Positions 39,496 to 64,000 of a stretch of 64,000 bases of DNA are shown piece after piece. The stretch's first letter is position 1. The number at the start of each line of letters is the position of its first letter. Where the stretch lies: NCBI GenBank assembly GCA_964035545.1, contig OZ037765.1, positions 11,960,698 to 12,024,697 of the forward strand, given 5' to 3'. The notes under the pieces were generated by a model. It was not told the origin of the DNA. It was given only the letters and a program-made list of their open reading frames with translations, and made no database searches. Origin of the DNA: Bugula neritina (Eukaryota > Bryozoa > Gymnolaemata > Cheilostomatida > Bugulidae). Made by a program: the position numbers and the translations under genes.

Positions 39496-42400
39496 ATGGA
39501 CCCTCTGGACAAGCGAAAAATTATACATGATGGTCAAGCAGTGCCTGCAATTGTATGTGAGCTATTGTTTTTATGGTAACCTGTACAATATCTTAGTCTT
39601 CATTCACTATTGTTACGGTTTTGAAACTATGCTGTCTATTATTACAATGTTCTAGGATAGTTACTGGGTCAAGGATATCTCATTTTTACCATTCTCACTC
39701 CTTGGGGCCTCAAATACCAAGGAACAAATAGATGATTGGCTAAATGCTACTGACCTTCTATTGGATGACCTTCAGCTTCTTCTTCACGAACCTTGCCATG
39801 TGTTTTGGAGTCATCTCATATTTGATGAATCTCTAAGAACATCCCTAGACAGTTTTCTCAAGCTTATGCCAAGGTAATATTTTTATCACATGTCGGTTTG
39901 GAGTTTGAAACATTTATTGCCGATAAAGCAGGAAGTATAATGGTGTAGTTATTTGTATTCTGTAGATTATACAGCTTCTGTTGTACCTATCTGATGGACA
40001 ACGCTGTGTATGGAATCAAAAATTGCTTTTGCTAACAAGCTTTTTCAGTCTGACTGCATCATATTTGAATAATTGTAAAAATCAAACAACCCATTGGTAT
40101 TTTAGGCATTTTGATGGTGAGGTAACGGAAACAGTCATACATAAACAAGTTCAGAAGTTGTATCAAGCATATTTCAAAGTATTTATAAGAATGACTACTT
40201 GTAAGGAATCTTCATCTGACTACATAACTCCTGAAGTGTTTGGCATTATTCTGTATGAAAACTACATCCTCGATATTCCGAAACTTATGGACATGTGCAT
40301 TATATTTTCTCCTTCAAACGACTCTTTACTTGGTAAAATGATAGACAATGTCTTCAAACATCAGCCAAAGTACCTGGATGATGTACTGGCCGCAGCACCA
40401 TCTATTATAAATGTATGTACAATTTAGTCGACATTATATATTTTTAAAATGATATGCTGCATGCATGTATAGATTATCTAACTAGAGTTGTGTTTGGCAT
40501 TTCATCTAAATTAAATCATGGCTGTGATTAAAGAGCTACAAGGGTACAAGTCACTGCATCATTTGCCTTTGTAAGCTGCTAGTTGTCATTTAAGTTGAAC
40601 GAAATCTTCAGTTTTAGTCAACTATGTTAGGTAATCTCTTGACTAATCGATATTTTTTCAGGATTATCAAAGTAAAGTTTTCTTAATATAACTACTGCTG
40701 ACTATTTGCCAGATGTTTGAAAAACTTATTGAGAAGCTAACTGACAACAAGCTGACAGTACCCCGTGGCCTTATCGCTCCAAATCCTGAAACTTCAACAG
40801 CACAAGCAGACATTGTAGATCTTTGCCTCTACTCCTCTGACATATGTCATTCTGTCAACGCGTTTCTACAACACTGTCCACCTGCCTGTTTGGCATTCCA
40901 TAATCCTTCTTTTTATAAAGTGTAAGTTAGACATGTTCTTAGTATAAGCTCATGCAATTTTGTGAAAACTTGCAAGTTATTTTGTAGTTGCAGTATTTCG
41001 CTCATACATTTCTCCATGTTTTATATGTATTCAATAAAAGCCATTTGTTGAAAGCTGAAAGACTGTAAGCATTTCACCAACGAAATGTTAATATTTAAAG
41101 TTTTTAATTTCATATAATATTATGTTATAGTCTGAGTAATTACTATGAAGATGTCCTCCACTGCCTGTTGATTCAGCTAGAGTCATCACATATTTGGTAA
41201 GATTATTTTATACAAATGCAGTTTATGTAGCTATTCTTTTGTTGCTTTGAGGTGTCACTTTATTTGCTATGACTTTAGTGAATCTGATCAACTGAAGATG
41301 TACGACAGATTGAACACTGCGCAAGAAGAATGCGTCTCATTGTTTAGACAAGTTTTGTTTGCTGCCACACTGGAGCAAGCAAATGCACACAGGTATAATT
41401 TTCAATAAATCCTAATATTCTGATGTGTTCATCACAACCAGTTGATTGTAAATACCGAATTGTTCAGTCTCCCAATGCAGTCAGCCAAAACATTATGTTA
41501 TTTTCAATTGCAGCGAAAAATGTGATTTACTTATTCAAGAATTTTATGACATTCTCACTGAGCACCTTGGAGAATACAGGTATGTCATTTTATCTTGCCT
41601 CAGACAAATTCAAGGGCTTATATAGGCATTAAAAATTATTCACAACAAAAATATTAGGAAATCTGCTCTGTTTTTGGGTTTTGTATCAATGTTTGGAACG
41701 TTGGTAAAAAAAATTTTTGTAATACTAATTGTTGAATGCATGACAAGCATGTGGGCTTAACCACTGTGCCAATAAAGTCCAACGTTTTCAATAGAGTAAC
41801 TACAACTGATTTTCTCTAAAACTACATTTCGATGCCATTGAATAATTACAGCATTTACTCTCTTGTTAGTAGAAAAGCTCTTTTACTTTCATTTGATAAA
41901 CTTTTTGCAACATTTTAAACATCGCCTGGGGGTATTGGTGTACTTATTTATTTGTTGATATATGTTATTTGCTTGAAAATAATCTTTAAAATCTTTGCAG
42001 TTATATATAAAGTGTTATTAATAATGCTCAAAATTATACACTTCTTCTCAAAGTTTCTGCTTTTTCTCACCTGAGTTTTTATTAACAATCGATTTCAACT
42101 TTTAGCCATTGCAAATATATTTACCTGCAGTGCATAATGGTATCGTTACAGGTTTATTGGTCACTATTCTTTGAAATATCCGTTTACTGAGGACATAGAA
42201 TATATCAACAGCATCAATTCCAAGAGGTTTGATACAATTATACTGACCGTGATTCTTGTAATGTTATTATAGTAATTTTAAAATGTATAGTCTTGGGAAA
42301 GTAGCTCTCGATTGGAGTTGCAAACCCTTTCATAGTGTAGAAGTAGCTTTCTTCGCTCCTTTAGAGTTTAAGAATTCAAATATTGCTAGTAGTACTGGTG

Positions 42401-45167
42401 TGTGATAAATGAATAGATGCACCCTTCATGAAATAAAGGCTCATTGATTATATTCATTCACATTTTCTGCCTAAAATATTATTATTTAAAATGTCTTCTG
42501 TCACCCAGGATCATTGGGCAGCTTCAGACTCACTGATTCTTGCTGACATAACATTTTGTTAACTGAGACAATATGTTGAAAGTGTGTCACTTTATCTTAC
42601 GCTAAGCTATCATAAAGTTCATTGTTAGTTTATACACAAATTTACAAGTCGTCTGGTTGTATGAAAAGCCATGTGGTAAAAAAACTTTAATGTCTATTTT
42701 AATATCTACTGCACTATCAAGTCATCAGTACCCTACAATGCATACGTCATCCTTGACATTTGTTACTAAATGTACCTGCATTAGTGCAAATGCAATGGTG
42801 CAAGTTCTTTTAAATTAAACTTTAAAATAAAAATTTTTTTTCAGTTTACTTAGTCAATTTTTCATTTATTTTTTGAGCAAGAAAAAAGCATGCATTATAA
42901 AGACGATCATATTTCTCTCAAACCAACTATAAATTTATGATAGTATAGCTTAACTTTACTTTGAGATATTTTAAAATTTTGATTTATTGTAGTGATCAAA
43001 CTCGGCAGCAATTTATCCTTGATGGATTATCATTGGCAATTGAAGTTTTTCTGGAGCAGCAGAATGCAGTAGACAAAGATGTGAGATTACATTGTGGATC
43101 ATATGAGATTTTATTTATAAAAAAAAGCCTAAATGAATATAGACAATGTTTTAGCAGTTAATTATTCGTACAAGTTGATGAAGTTTATTTTAATTCTCTC
43201 TGCTAGTTGTATATCAGTTTTATTTATTGTATGTGTCACCTTTAGAGTAAGTCTTAGCATCATTATTCCAGATTAATTGAAGCGGGTTTTTCGAGCTTCA
43301 ACCTTTTACAAAGTGTGATGAAATATATTTATATGTATAAAGCATGTTTTTGTTATGGTGTTTTGTATACTTCTTAAATAGGCGACTCAAAACGAAATAG
43401 CGTCTGCTAATGGTGGTGTTGATCCATCTGAAACTGTAAAGGATACTGCATCTGCAGCTGAAGCAACGGTCAAACCAAGTATTCCATCCCAACTTAAGTC
43501 TATATTAGACATGTTTCCAGACTATGGTGAAGGTTTTATACAAGTAAATATCTTATTTTGATTTATACAAATGCATAATTTGCATGAAAAAATGATAAAA
43601 TATTGGCCTTAATGTTAGCTTTTAGGCATTTTAAACGAAGTTTGATATTTTACTATGCTGACGGAATTTTTCTACTACTATACTAATTGCTACGTTTTTA
43701 TGTCAAAGAAAATTACTGTCTGCCAATATCTGGAAACGAACCATGTTCTATGTAGTATGCGCACAGCATTTTCTTTGCTGCCCTTCTTTGAATATGTTGG
43801 GCACGGTAATATTGATACATCAATACTGATGTATTATCTATATGTAAGTTTATAGCCGTTCATATGTTACTATGCTTTCAGATGTGCTTAGACCACTACA
43901 AGTCTGCTGATCATGTAATAAATGCCTTATTAGAGAATAGCTTGCCGCCGTTTCTATCCACTCTAGATCGGACTTTAGCAATGTAAGTAACATTATAATC
44001 TTTGTGACATCATATTTTTTTAGTCATGTTCCATGATACTTATTTAAGTATGTTTTAAGAATTTTTGTTTTATTAATGTTAGACCCCTCCAAGATGAAAC
44101 TCTGCTTACTTCAAGGAAAAATGTGTTTGATAATGATGAGTTTGATGTGTTCAGGAGCGGTAGAATTGATCATAGCAAAATACACAAAGGCAAACGGTGA
44201 GTCTGGATATGCAGATTAAAAATTAGAGTCGTTGGTAGCGAGTATTTTTTATGGTTGTGTTGATAAATTTCTGTATAGAAAGTCAGTCAAGTTGCATCAT
44301 CATTAAATATGAAAAGACTTTGTCACAAGATGATGCTGGTATTTTGTAGAGCTAATGTGTTAAAGGCTGAGGATGGCGCCTTTAAAGATAAAATTAAAGA
44401 GTTGGTTATAAACTGCGAGGAGCTATCGATAACAGACAATGCTCTGAATGGTGCTTATCAGGTGGCGGAAGGTGATATGTATGATGACGAATATGATGAC
44501 ACGTACGATGCCAATGAAGTGGGGGCTGATGACGCTGATGAAGCCCAGGAGTTAATGGGCCGGTAGTTCTTATACTTTATGTTGTAGAATCTTCCCGTAG
44601 TTAAAGTTTCTATTTCTATTAACATAAGATCCCACTAGTTCTCATTAGCTAGTTTTATTGGTTTGCTGTTCTAGCTAGTTAAGTGTCATGCTTGATGCAA
44701 CAAATTTTTCTAAACATAGAATTTTCATTGTAAATAATAAGCGGAATAAAAAGTATTTCCTCAAAAAATGTTACCTATAAGATAACTAGGTTCAAAATGA
44801 ATTGTATTGTTTTAGAAAATTAGTTGTGCCAGTTGCATTGGGTGGTTCAGGATTGGTTGAACAAGCGGATGACAATGAGAATGACGGCAAAGGTGCTGCT
44901 TATGTAAGTTCCATTACTGTAGATACAATAATTATGTTTCAATGTATTTGAAGTCAACTTGAATATATTATGTGGCTTGTATTTTCATAGCCGATGAAAC
45001 CGGTCACAGAAAAACCCAAATATGATGTCAAGGGCAGAGCAAAAGGTCAAGGTCAAACAGCTGAGGTTATTAAAAACAGAAACTTTAAAACTGCTCACAA
45101 AGCAAGGGGTGCAAATCATAACAGAAAAGCTGGTGCTAGAAGTAAAATGTCCAAAGGAATGTTTTGA
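39496..45167 (+). CDS. ASCC2: Activating signal cointegrator 1 complex subunit 2 (ASCC2), 15 exons, complete
   Basis: ASCC2 is the ubiquitin-binding subunit of the ASC-1 complex, which acts with the ASCC3 helicase in resolving collided ribosomes and with ALKBH3 in alkylation repair. Exons: 39496-39552, 39656-39873, 40106-40412, 40713-40921, 41131-41196, 41279-41392, 41514-41579, 42152-42226, 42993-43080, 43382-43543, 43882-43982, 44083-44196, 44350-44562, 44816-44903, 44991-45167; they join in frame to 684 codons (human 757). Diagnostic stretches: CHVFWSHLIFDESLRTSLDS, VFGIILYENYILDIPKLMDM, the CUE domain at about residues 437-480 (LKSILDMFPDYGEGFIQMCL), TSRKNVFDNDEFDVF, then the acidic YDDEYDDTYDANEVGADDAD and a basic C-terminus (AHKARGANHNRKAG, ending SKGMF). 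In human ASCC2 the same order is seen, with LLTSRHNVFQNDEFDVF and the YEDEYDDTYD motif. The CUE domain binds K63-linked ubiquitin. The ATG lies 19 codons before the first intron and there is no better upstream start. Confidence 0.96.
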
Positions 45168-45368
45168 TGGAATAATTTTATTTTATCTTTTCGTCTATAT
45201 TTTTTGTCAAAAAATGTAACAACAATTATAAATGGAAACAACAAATCAGTTTTAATACACATTCTATATTTTTCTAATGAACCGTAGAAAGTGAATAGCG
45301 TGAATGACAAAGTAACAAGTAGCTGTAGTTCATAAATGTGGCAGCGCATATGTGTGTATTGTCAGCTG
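45168..45368. other. Tail-to-tail spacer of ASCC2 and EIF3F
   Basis: Only 201 bp separate the two stop codons, so the 3'UTRs very probably overlap. No canonical AATAAA was seen on either strand. Weaker variants occur: AATACA on the plus strand near 45253 and AATATA on the minus strand near 45268. Confidence 0.6.
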
Positions 45369-48300
45369 TTAGACTGATGCTTCGGTGAGCTTCTCTGTGA
45401 TAGTGAGTTGTGTCTTCGTCAAGTTTGATAGGTAAACCACCATTAGCAGATCCTGCAAGAAATCACAAGCTATGAGAAACCATTTCCAGTATCAAAATTT
45501 GCTAAGCAAACATTAAATTTTCTGGCACAAACCAATACAGTCCAATAATCAACTGTATGTGCCATGTAAATTGATGTTGAAGTATAGTATAATTGATACT
45601 TACTTTCATATTTGAATTTAGCATATTCTCGAAGTCTGCTGTATCAATTTTAGGAACAGCACTAATCAAGTTCATCAAATATCGGCCCATTGCTGGATCA
45701 GCAGGTCTTTGTCCATTCTATAAAATATCCGCTATAATATATGCGTCGTGATTTTTGGTCACTCAGCTGATATCTTTTAGCCAAAGACTCATTCAATAAT
45801 AAGGAATAACTAAGAATCACTGCATCACGAATTACACAAAACTGCTCTAGTAAAGTAATGACCTACCACTACATCATTCACATATTGCTGAATGACACTC
45901 AACATAGAGAGTAAGGAGTTGCACGCTCCTTCCACTTGCTCCATTCCACCACTAATAGCCACATTTCTTGATTTAGGCGATTTACCTTTTCGCATCAAAT
46001 TCACTAAAATATCCCCAACATATGATCAAATAGTTGCAAACAATTTTCTTTAAAATGATCCAATTTAGCTTCTAAAAGTCCGAAGGAATACCCTACTTAA
46101 CTGTATCAGTTGCAATGCATGCTTTGCCAGTACATGTAGTAGGGCTAGGTAATATTCATTAAAACTTAGTCCTATATTAGTAAGCTAATAAGAAGTAGTG
46201 TTGTTGAAGCAGGCAATCATAAATTAAAAAATCTAGAATTTGATATTCTAGAAAATTAGGGTAGCATTTCATATGGAAAAATAAGCAAAGGCTTAGTTTA
46301 CAGTTGAATTCTATTGGTACAAAATCACTGAATAAGACAATCAACAGTTATTCTACTTCAGTATGTATTTCTGCATTACTACACTAACACCAATTCTAGA
46401 GTTCTTGACTAGTAGAAATACATGAGCAATACTCACGGCCGATCTGCTCAGTTTCATAACAAACCAGTTCCACAGGAATAGGTGTGAACATTGAGCCCAT
46501 GGTTTTCCCTGGAATTCCTAGCGAAGCACTACAAACACATTGAAAAATGCTGAAGGCATTTAGTCCACATTATAACATCATTTGTATGTTTTAGCAGAAA
46601 TGTAAATAAAATCTCCATTTTTAAAAGCAGTAATTATTTTACCTAATATATGCTTTCATCCCCATTTCACCATTACGCAGGGTAGTGTCCACAGTCAAAT
46701 GAATAGGGTTTTTGGCTTCTCGGGTATAATATTCGTGAATAAGAACGGAGTGCTCCGTGACATCTGGCCCAGTAGAGTACCAGCCAACAACCACTTCGGC
46801 ACTGTTGACTTTTTTATGCAATTCATAGACTGTCTTGGCAAAGTCTATATCAACCGCCACCTAAATACAATAACATATTCTTGTTACTATGAAAAGCACT
46901 TTGCAAAAGTATAGCAGCTTAAACTCAGCACAGAAGTAGAGGATATCAAGTTGATACATTTCTCAAACTACAATTTTAGGTAATCATTAATAGGCAAACA
47001 GATAAAATGTTTCAGACATGTCATATTACAAACTTTCACACACTGTAAATAAAATAGGCCATTATAACTGCATTCTCAAAGTTAACAGAACTGAGTAGAT
47101 GCATTCAGTTCAGCAAATTCCCTAATAGACTACTTACTTCATCTTCCACTTCATTGTGTGGAACAGTAAATGAATTGGTGACTTCTACGGCACCAGTAGC
47201 ATCCACAGATCCTGCATATAAAAAAAGATAGATAAATATAGAATTAGAATAATTATATAAACGCATGAATTTAAACTATTCTTGGCCTATTCTAAATGGA
47301 GCAAGATTAGAAATATATTAAAATACCCTAATAAAGTGAACAGCTAGATTAGGTAGATTAGCAAGATGATCAGCGAGATGTCCTATTTTATTAACCTTGT
47401 TTTAAAATTGAGAGAAAATGTACTAAATTGCATAAAGCTTTGAAAATCAATATTTCTTTGGCAATAAAAGCTATACATTATCTAAAGAAATCCTACAATA
47501 ATAATCAGAATTAAGTTGCAGCTTCAAACATTCAATAAATCATGATGACAAAGCGTTTGTGCATAGCATATTAGTATGTTTTAGCAAGGAACTTCTTAAA
47601 CAGCGGTTAAAAAATTCTTCGCTTTGTGGGGCAGCAGTAATAGCCTAATTCAGTTTTGTAAACTCCACAGAAATTGAAAAGACTTTGACATCCTTATTCT
47701 GTTTTAAACAAATGTCGATCATTATGAATATTATAATTGATAAGTATTATATGCATTAAAAATAATATAGTTATATACGAACAGTAACTCTAAGAAATTT
47801 TGATTAAGAGTGAGTGGCAATGGTGAGCCCGATGGCGATAGGTCGATAGAAGCAGGTAAAATATAACGTAAACTATAGGACTAAATTAAGTATAATATTA
47901 ATTATAAATTAAAATAGATCCATTGCTAAATTTAACAGCAAATTTAATTAACTTACTCACAGTTACAGCTGGCGTTTAAAAGACAGAGTTTTGGAGTTGA
48001 CAGCTCGAAGAACAAAACTGAATCGTTGATGATTATGAACTTTGAAGTTCAAGTTGAAGTTAAGTAAGTTTAACTTTAAAGCTAAAGTGTAACTGTTATG
48101 AGTAACTGAAAGTGTAAAGGTTGAAATTAAAACTGTAATAGCTAAAGTTAAAACTGTTAAAGTAAAACTAAGTCTAATATTAATATTAATAGTAATAATA
48201 TCATTAATTCAAATTGTAAAGTTAAAACTAAAAGTCAAACTCAAAGTGATTGTGGAAGATAAGAAAGATTATAATACTACTACTAGTGTAACTGTAAGTC

Positions 48301-48462
48301 TATTACTGAAATCAATAACCCATAACCAATAAACTAAACATAATCCATACCTAATAAAGTCCCAATAACTCTTTGGGAATCTTCTGGTCGTCTTTCAAAT
48401 GAATCTACAATACTAAAAAGTACCACTGGATGAATTTTACACACACGCCTGTTCGCTGCCAT
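45369..48462 (-). CDS. EIF3F: Eukaryotic translation initiation factor 3 subunit F, 7 exons, complete
   Basis: EIF3F is one of the two MPN-domain subunits of the eIF3 complex, which organises the 43S pre-initiation complex in the cytoplasm. Exons in order: 48462-48351, 47211-47138, 46860-46643, 46528-46437, 46003-45867, 45717-45604, 45452-45369; in frame they give 276 codons (human 357, which has a long Pro/Ala-rich N-terminus not present here). The protein starts at [20 protein letters not shown]. The MPN domain includes [51 protein letters not shown] and [14 protein letters not shown]. As in other eIF3f proteins, the full JAMM metal-binding signature is not visible. The C-terminal helices follow ([36 protein letters not shown]). 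The 1.1-kb first intron contains a degenerate repeat tract. Confidence 0.97.
47985..48300. repeat. Degenerate AAAGTTAAAACTG tract in EIF3F intron 1
   Basis: Imperfect 5-7 bp units such as AAGTTAAGT, AAAGTGTAACTG, AAAGTTAAAACTG and AAAGTAAAACTAAG repeat here. The style matches 35385-35660. Confidence 0.65.
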
Positions 48463-50340
48463 TTTGAAGAACGTTGGCGTTAATTTTGGTTGGCGAACTC
48501 CTATAGAACACGTAATCAGAAAAGATAACTCCGCCATCATAAATTTACTCTATATGTACGTAATGTATGCAAGACTTCTTACAAGTTACATCCTTGTGTA
48601 AATAACAATCTCCTTTTTGGCTTCTCATATCAATTTTAACACTAGTTTCTTCAAACTATACTGACTGATGAGCAAGCAATATATTCAGCAACTTAGTATA
48701 ACAGATTACAATAAGTGTTATACTATTTCTGATATAAGCAAGTGTGAGGACATAGGCTAGTTGTTCCTAATTGGGAAGATAATTGCTTTCATTTCATGCA
48801 ATACCAACTAATATGCTATCTAAATGGTTGCACAAAATATACAACCAAACAAGCAAGCTAAAGATAAAATAAAACTTTAATTTGAATGCTTAGGTGAGTT
48901 TTATGAGCTTAAACAATATATTACTATATTGTAGAAATTGCACAACTTTCAATGGTAGTTGGTAGAATCAGCTGCTACATATTACAACAAAGTTGCACTC
49001 TTTAGCTAGATTTTGCTATAATAGAGAAGTAGCATGACAAAGATTAGCACAAAGAAAATGACGCTAGAATAATGTAACGTTGTTTTTGACTTGCCTACAA
49101 ACACCAACTCAGAAACTTATGCATTAATTGTATTGTATTTTTACACTTGAATATCTAGCACTTGGCTTCTGAACAGATATTAATACTGAACTCGCTTTAA
49201 TAAGCATCACCAGACTTTAATTGCTTTTATATTATTTTCATTGTCTAAGTTTTGCAACAGTCCTTCCTTAATTTTGAACTCAAACATATAAATTTAGCTT
49301 TTTGTATGTAGCCTATGCAACTTCTTCTTTAGAAACAAAAACATATTAGCATGCTGATTCAAATACATCTTAATAGAAATCTTGTTGAGTGTGGGTAACA
49401 CAATTTTATTGTCTGATTTTGAAATATAAAAAACCATTATAGTTTCGAGTTTGACAACTAGCATTGCATGTATTTCTAACACGAGTATAGAAAGACTTAG
49501 CATACTGCAGTAAGTCAGAGATCATTGTTTACAACTCACAACCTTTACTCCTTCCATACAAGCCGAGCAATAATTTGCACATAAAAATAGTCATATATCG
49601 TATACACCTGTTACAGCCTGTTTGAATTAAATTCCAAATAACAGCAATATAATATTCGTATTTATAACATGTTAATAATTATATAAGGTTGCCAATAAAT
49701 ACATTACTAGTATACACTACAACCCATAGCATTTTTTATCTATGAGTCAAGAGTTGCCAGCATCAACTTTAAGTATTAGAGTCTTGAAATTTAGATGCAA
49801 ATCTCTAACAGGTATCCTACTAACTTTCAATGAGTGAGCAAATTAAAATTGAAGAGAAGTGAAAACAGAACTTAAAAGTTCATAACTACCACAATTATTA
49901 AAAAAAACCTTCTTTCATTAAAATAATTAACAGTTAGTAAATGTAGCTATGTTGCCTGACAGCATATAACAGCAGATGAAAATTCATCGGAGTGTAAGTA
50001 AGTTGTAAAATCATGCCTATTTATCAAAGAACTAGTAAAAATCCATAGTTAATTTTTTATTTCCTTAAAAACCATACATCATAGTATATAAAAAGTTTGT
50101 TTTATACTGAAAATTGTCATGTGAAACAAAGAAGAAACCCCAAGAAAAATTTGCTCTTAAATCAAAAGGCACAAAGGCGTAGTATTCCACTATATGAAAC
50201 AGTGTATATAATACAGCACAAAGATGCCTTACAGCAAAGGCAAGTAACAACATGGTACTAGTAAGTGGTACTTTATTATAAGAAATGGCAGAGTGCTTCA
50301 CTTAAACAATATTACCCCAGGTAACATCTTCTGTAGGTTT
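48463..50340. other. Spacer between EIF3F start and AHCYL 3' end
   Basis: AT-rich with no recognised exon. It should contain the EIF3F promoter near 48463-48700 and the AHCYL 3'UTR. A minus-strand AATAAA (TTTATT at 50272-50277) lies about 65 nt beyond the AHCYL stop and is a candidate poly(A) signal. Confidence 0.55.
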
Positions 50341-63557
<13,217 letters not shown>

Positions 63558-64000
63558 TTAGATGTCCAACTATAGCAAGCTACTAGCAATAAATGACCTC
63601 ATGCGTCTGCTATGATTTCAGAGTGGTTAGTCCGAGAGTAAGTGCACAGGATGTTGTTAGCTGTAGCTGCTTGGTACTGGCTAGTAAGTGTTCAAGTGCT
63701 TAGTATTATGTGGATTAGCAGTACAATGTGTCTATGATGTGATGAAGTTCAATATTTGAAGTGAATACCTAAGGTTTTGACTTGTGAATGAAAATTTAGC
63801 TATTTTGATCTGTTAAAGTAGACTTGTATAGTGTATGCTCACTTATAGGCTGTTGAAAATCAACGAGATAAAAGGAAATAATGACAAGCAGCTATTGTAC
63901 CGCCCACATGACTCACTCTAGTTACTAGAAGTAGTCTGCCGTCACTATAATATGGAAAATATAGCATTTCAAGGCTGCAATAATGTAAGAAACATACTGC
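63558..64000. other. Upstream flank of AHCYL
   Basis: Presumed 5'UTR and promoter DNA of the minus-strand AHCYL gene. No exon, TATA box or repeat could be identified with confidence. Confidence 0.5.

Overview
This is a eukaryotic, animal-type window. It is AT-rich, its genes are split into many short exons with consensus GT-AG introns, and it carries tRNA-derived SINEs, small DNA transposons with terminal inverted repeats, a decayed LINE and many microsatellites. The gene content (an alpha-type nicotinic receptor subunit, a ciliary CPLANE1 gene, ASCC2, INO80C, EIF3F, an AHCY-like gene) is that of a bilaterian invertebrate. A lophotrochozoan such as a mollusc, annelid, brachiopod or bryozoan would fit, but the phylum is a guess from the overall look and not shown by the sequence.

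Layout, left to right: (1) 60-19877, minus strand: a 32-exon CPLANE1 (JBTS17/C5orf42) ortholog of 2105 codons, complete from start to stop. (2) 19878-25033: AT-rich intergenic DNA with ACT/AGT-rich repeats. (3) 25034-31481, plus strand: a complete nicotinic acetylcholine receptor alpha-type subunit of 543 codons, including a 40-nt signal-peptide exon and a probable GC-AG intron. (4) 33033-34408, minus strand: INO80C, 135 codons, 5 exons. (5) 34409-39495: repeat-rich spacer with a long inverted duplication carrying hAT-like ends and a reverse-transcriptase C-terminal remnant. (6) 39496-45167, plus strand: ASCC2, 684 codons, 15 exons. (7) 45369-48462, minus strand: EIF3F, 276 codons, 7 exons, tail-to-tail with ASCC2 and only about 200 bp between the stop codons. 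(8) 50341-63557, minus strand: an AHCYL1/AHCYL2-type (IRBIT family) gene, 587 codons, 16 exons, with a 7-nt last coding exon and a 21-nt microexon.

The six genes do not form a functional cluster; they serve cilium assembly, synaptic signalling, chromatin remodelling, ribosome rescue/DNA-alkylation repair, translation initiation and SAH-hydrolase-like signalling. I rebuilt each gene by joining exons at visible splice signals, and every model closes in frame from ATG to stop. Family assignments rest on recognised protein motifs and on remembered family sequences, without any database search. I did not find a wholly new biological system. The most unusual items are the micro-exons, the GC-AG intron, the hydrophobic C-terminus of CPLANE1, the head-to-head hAT inverted duplication, and a local set of SINE and MITE families.
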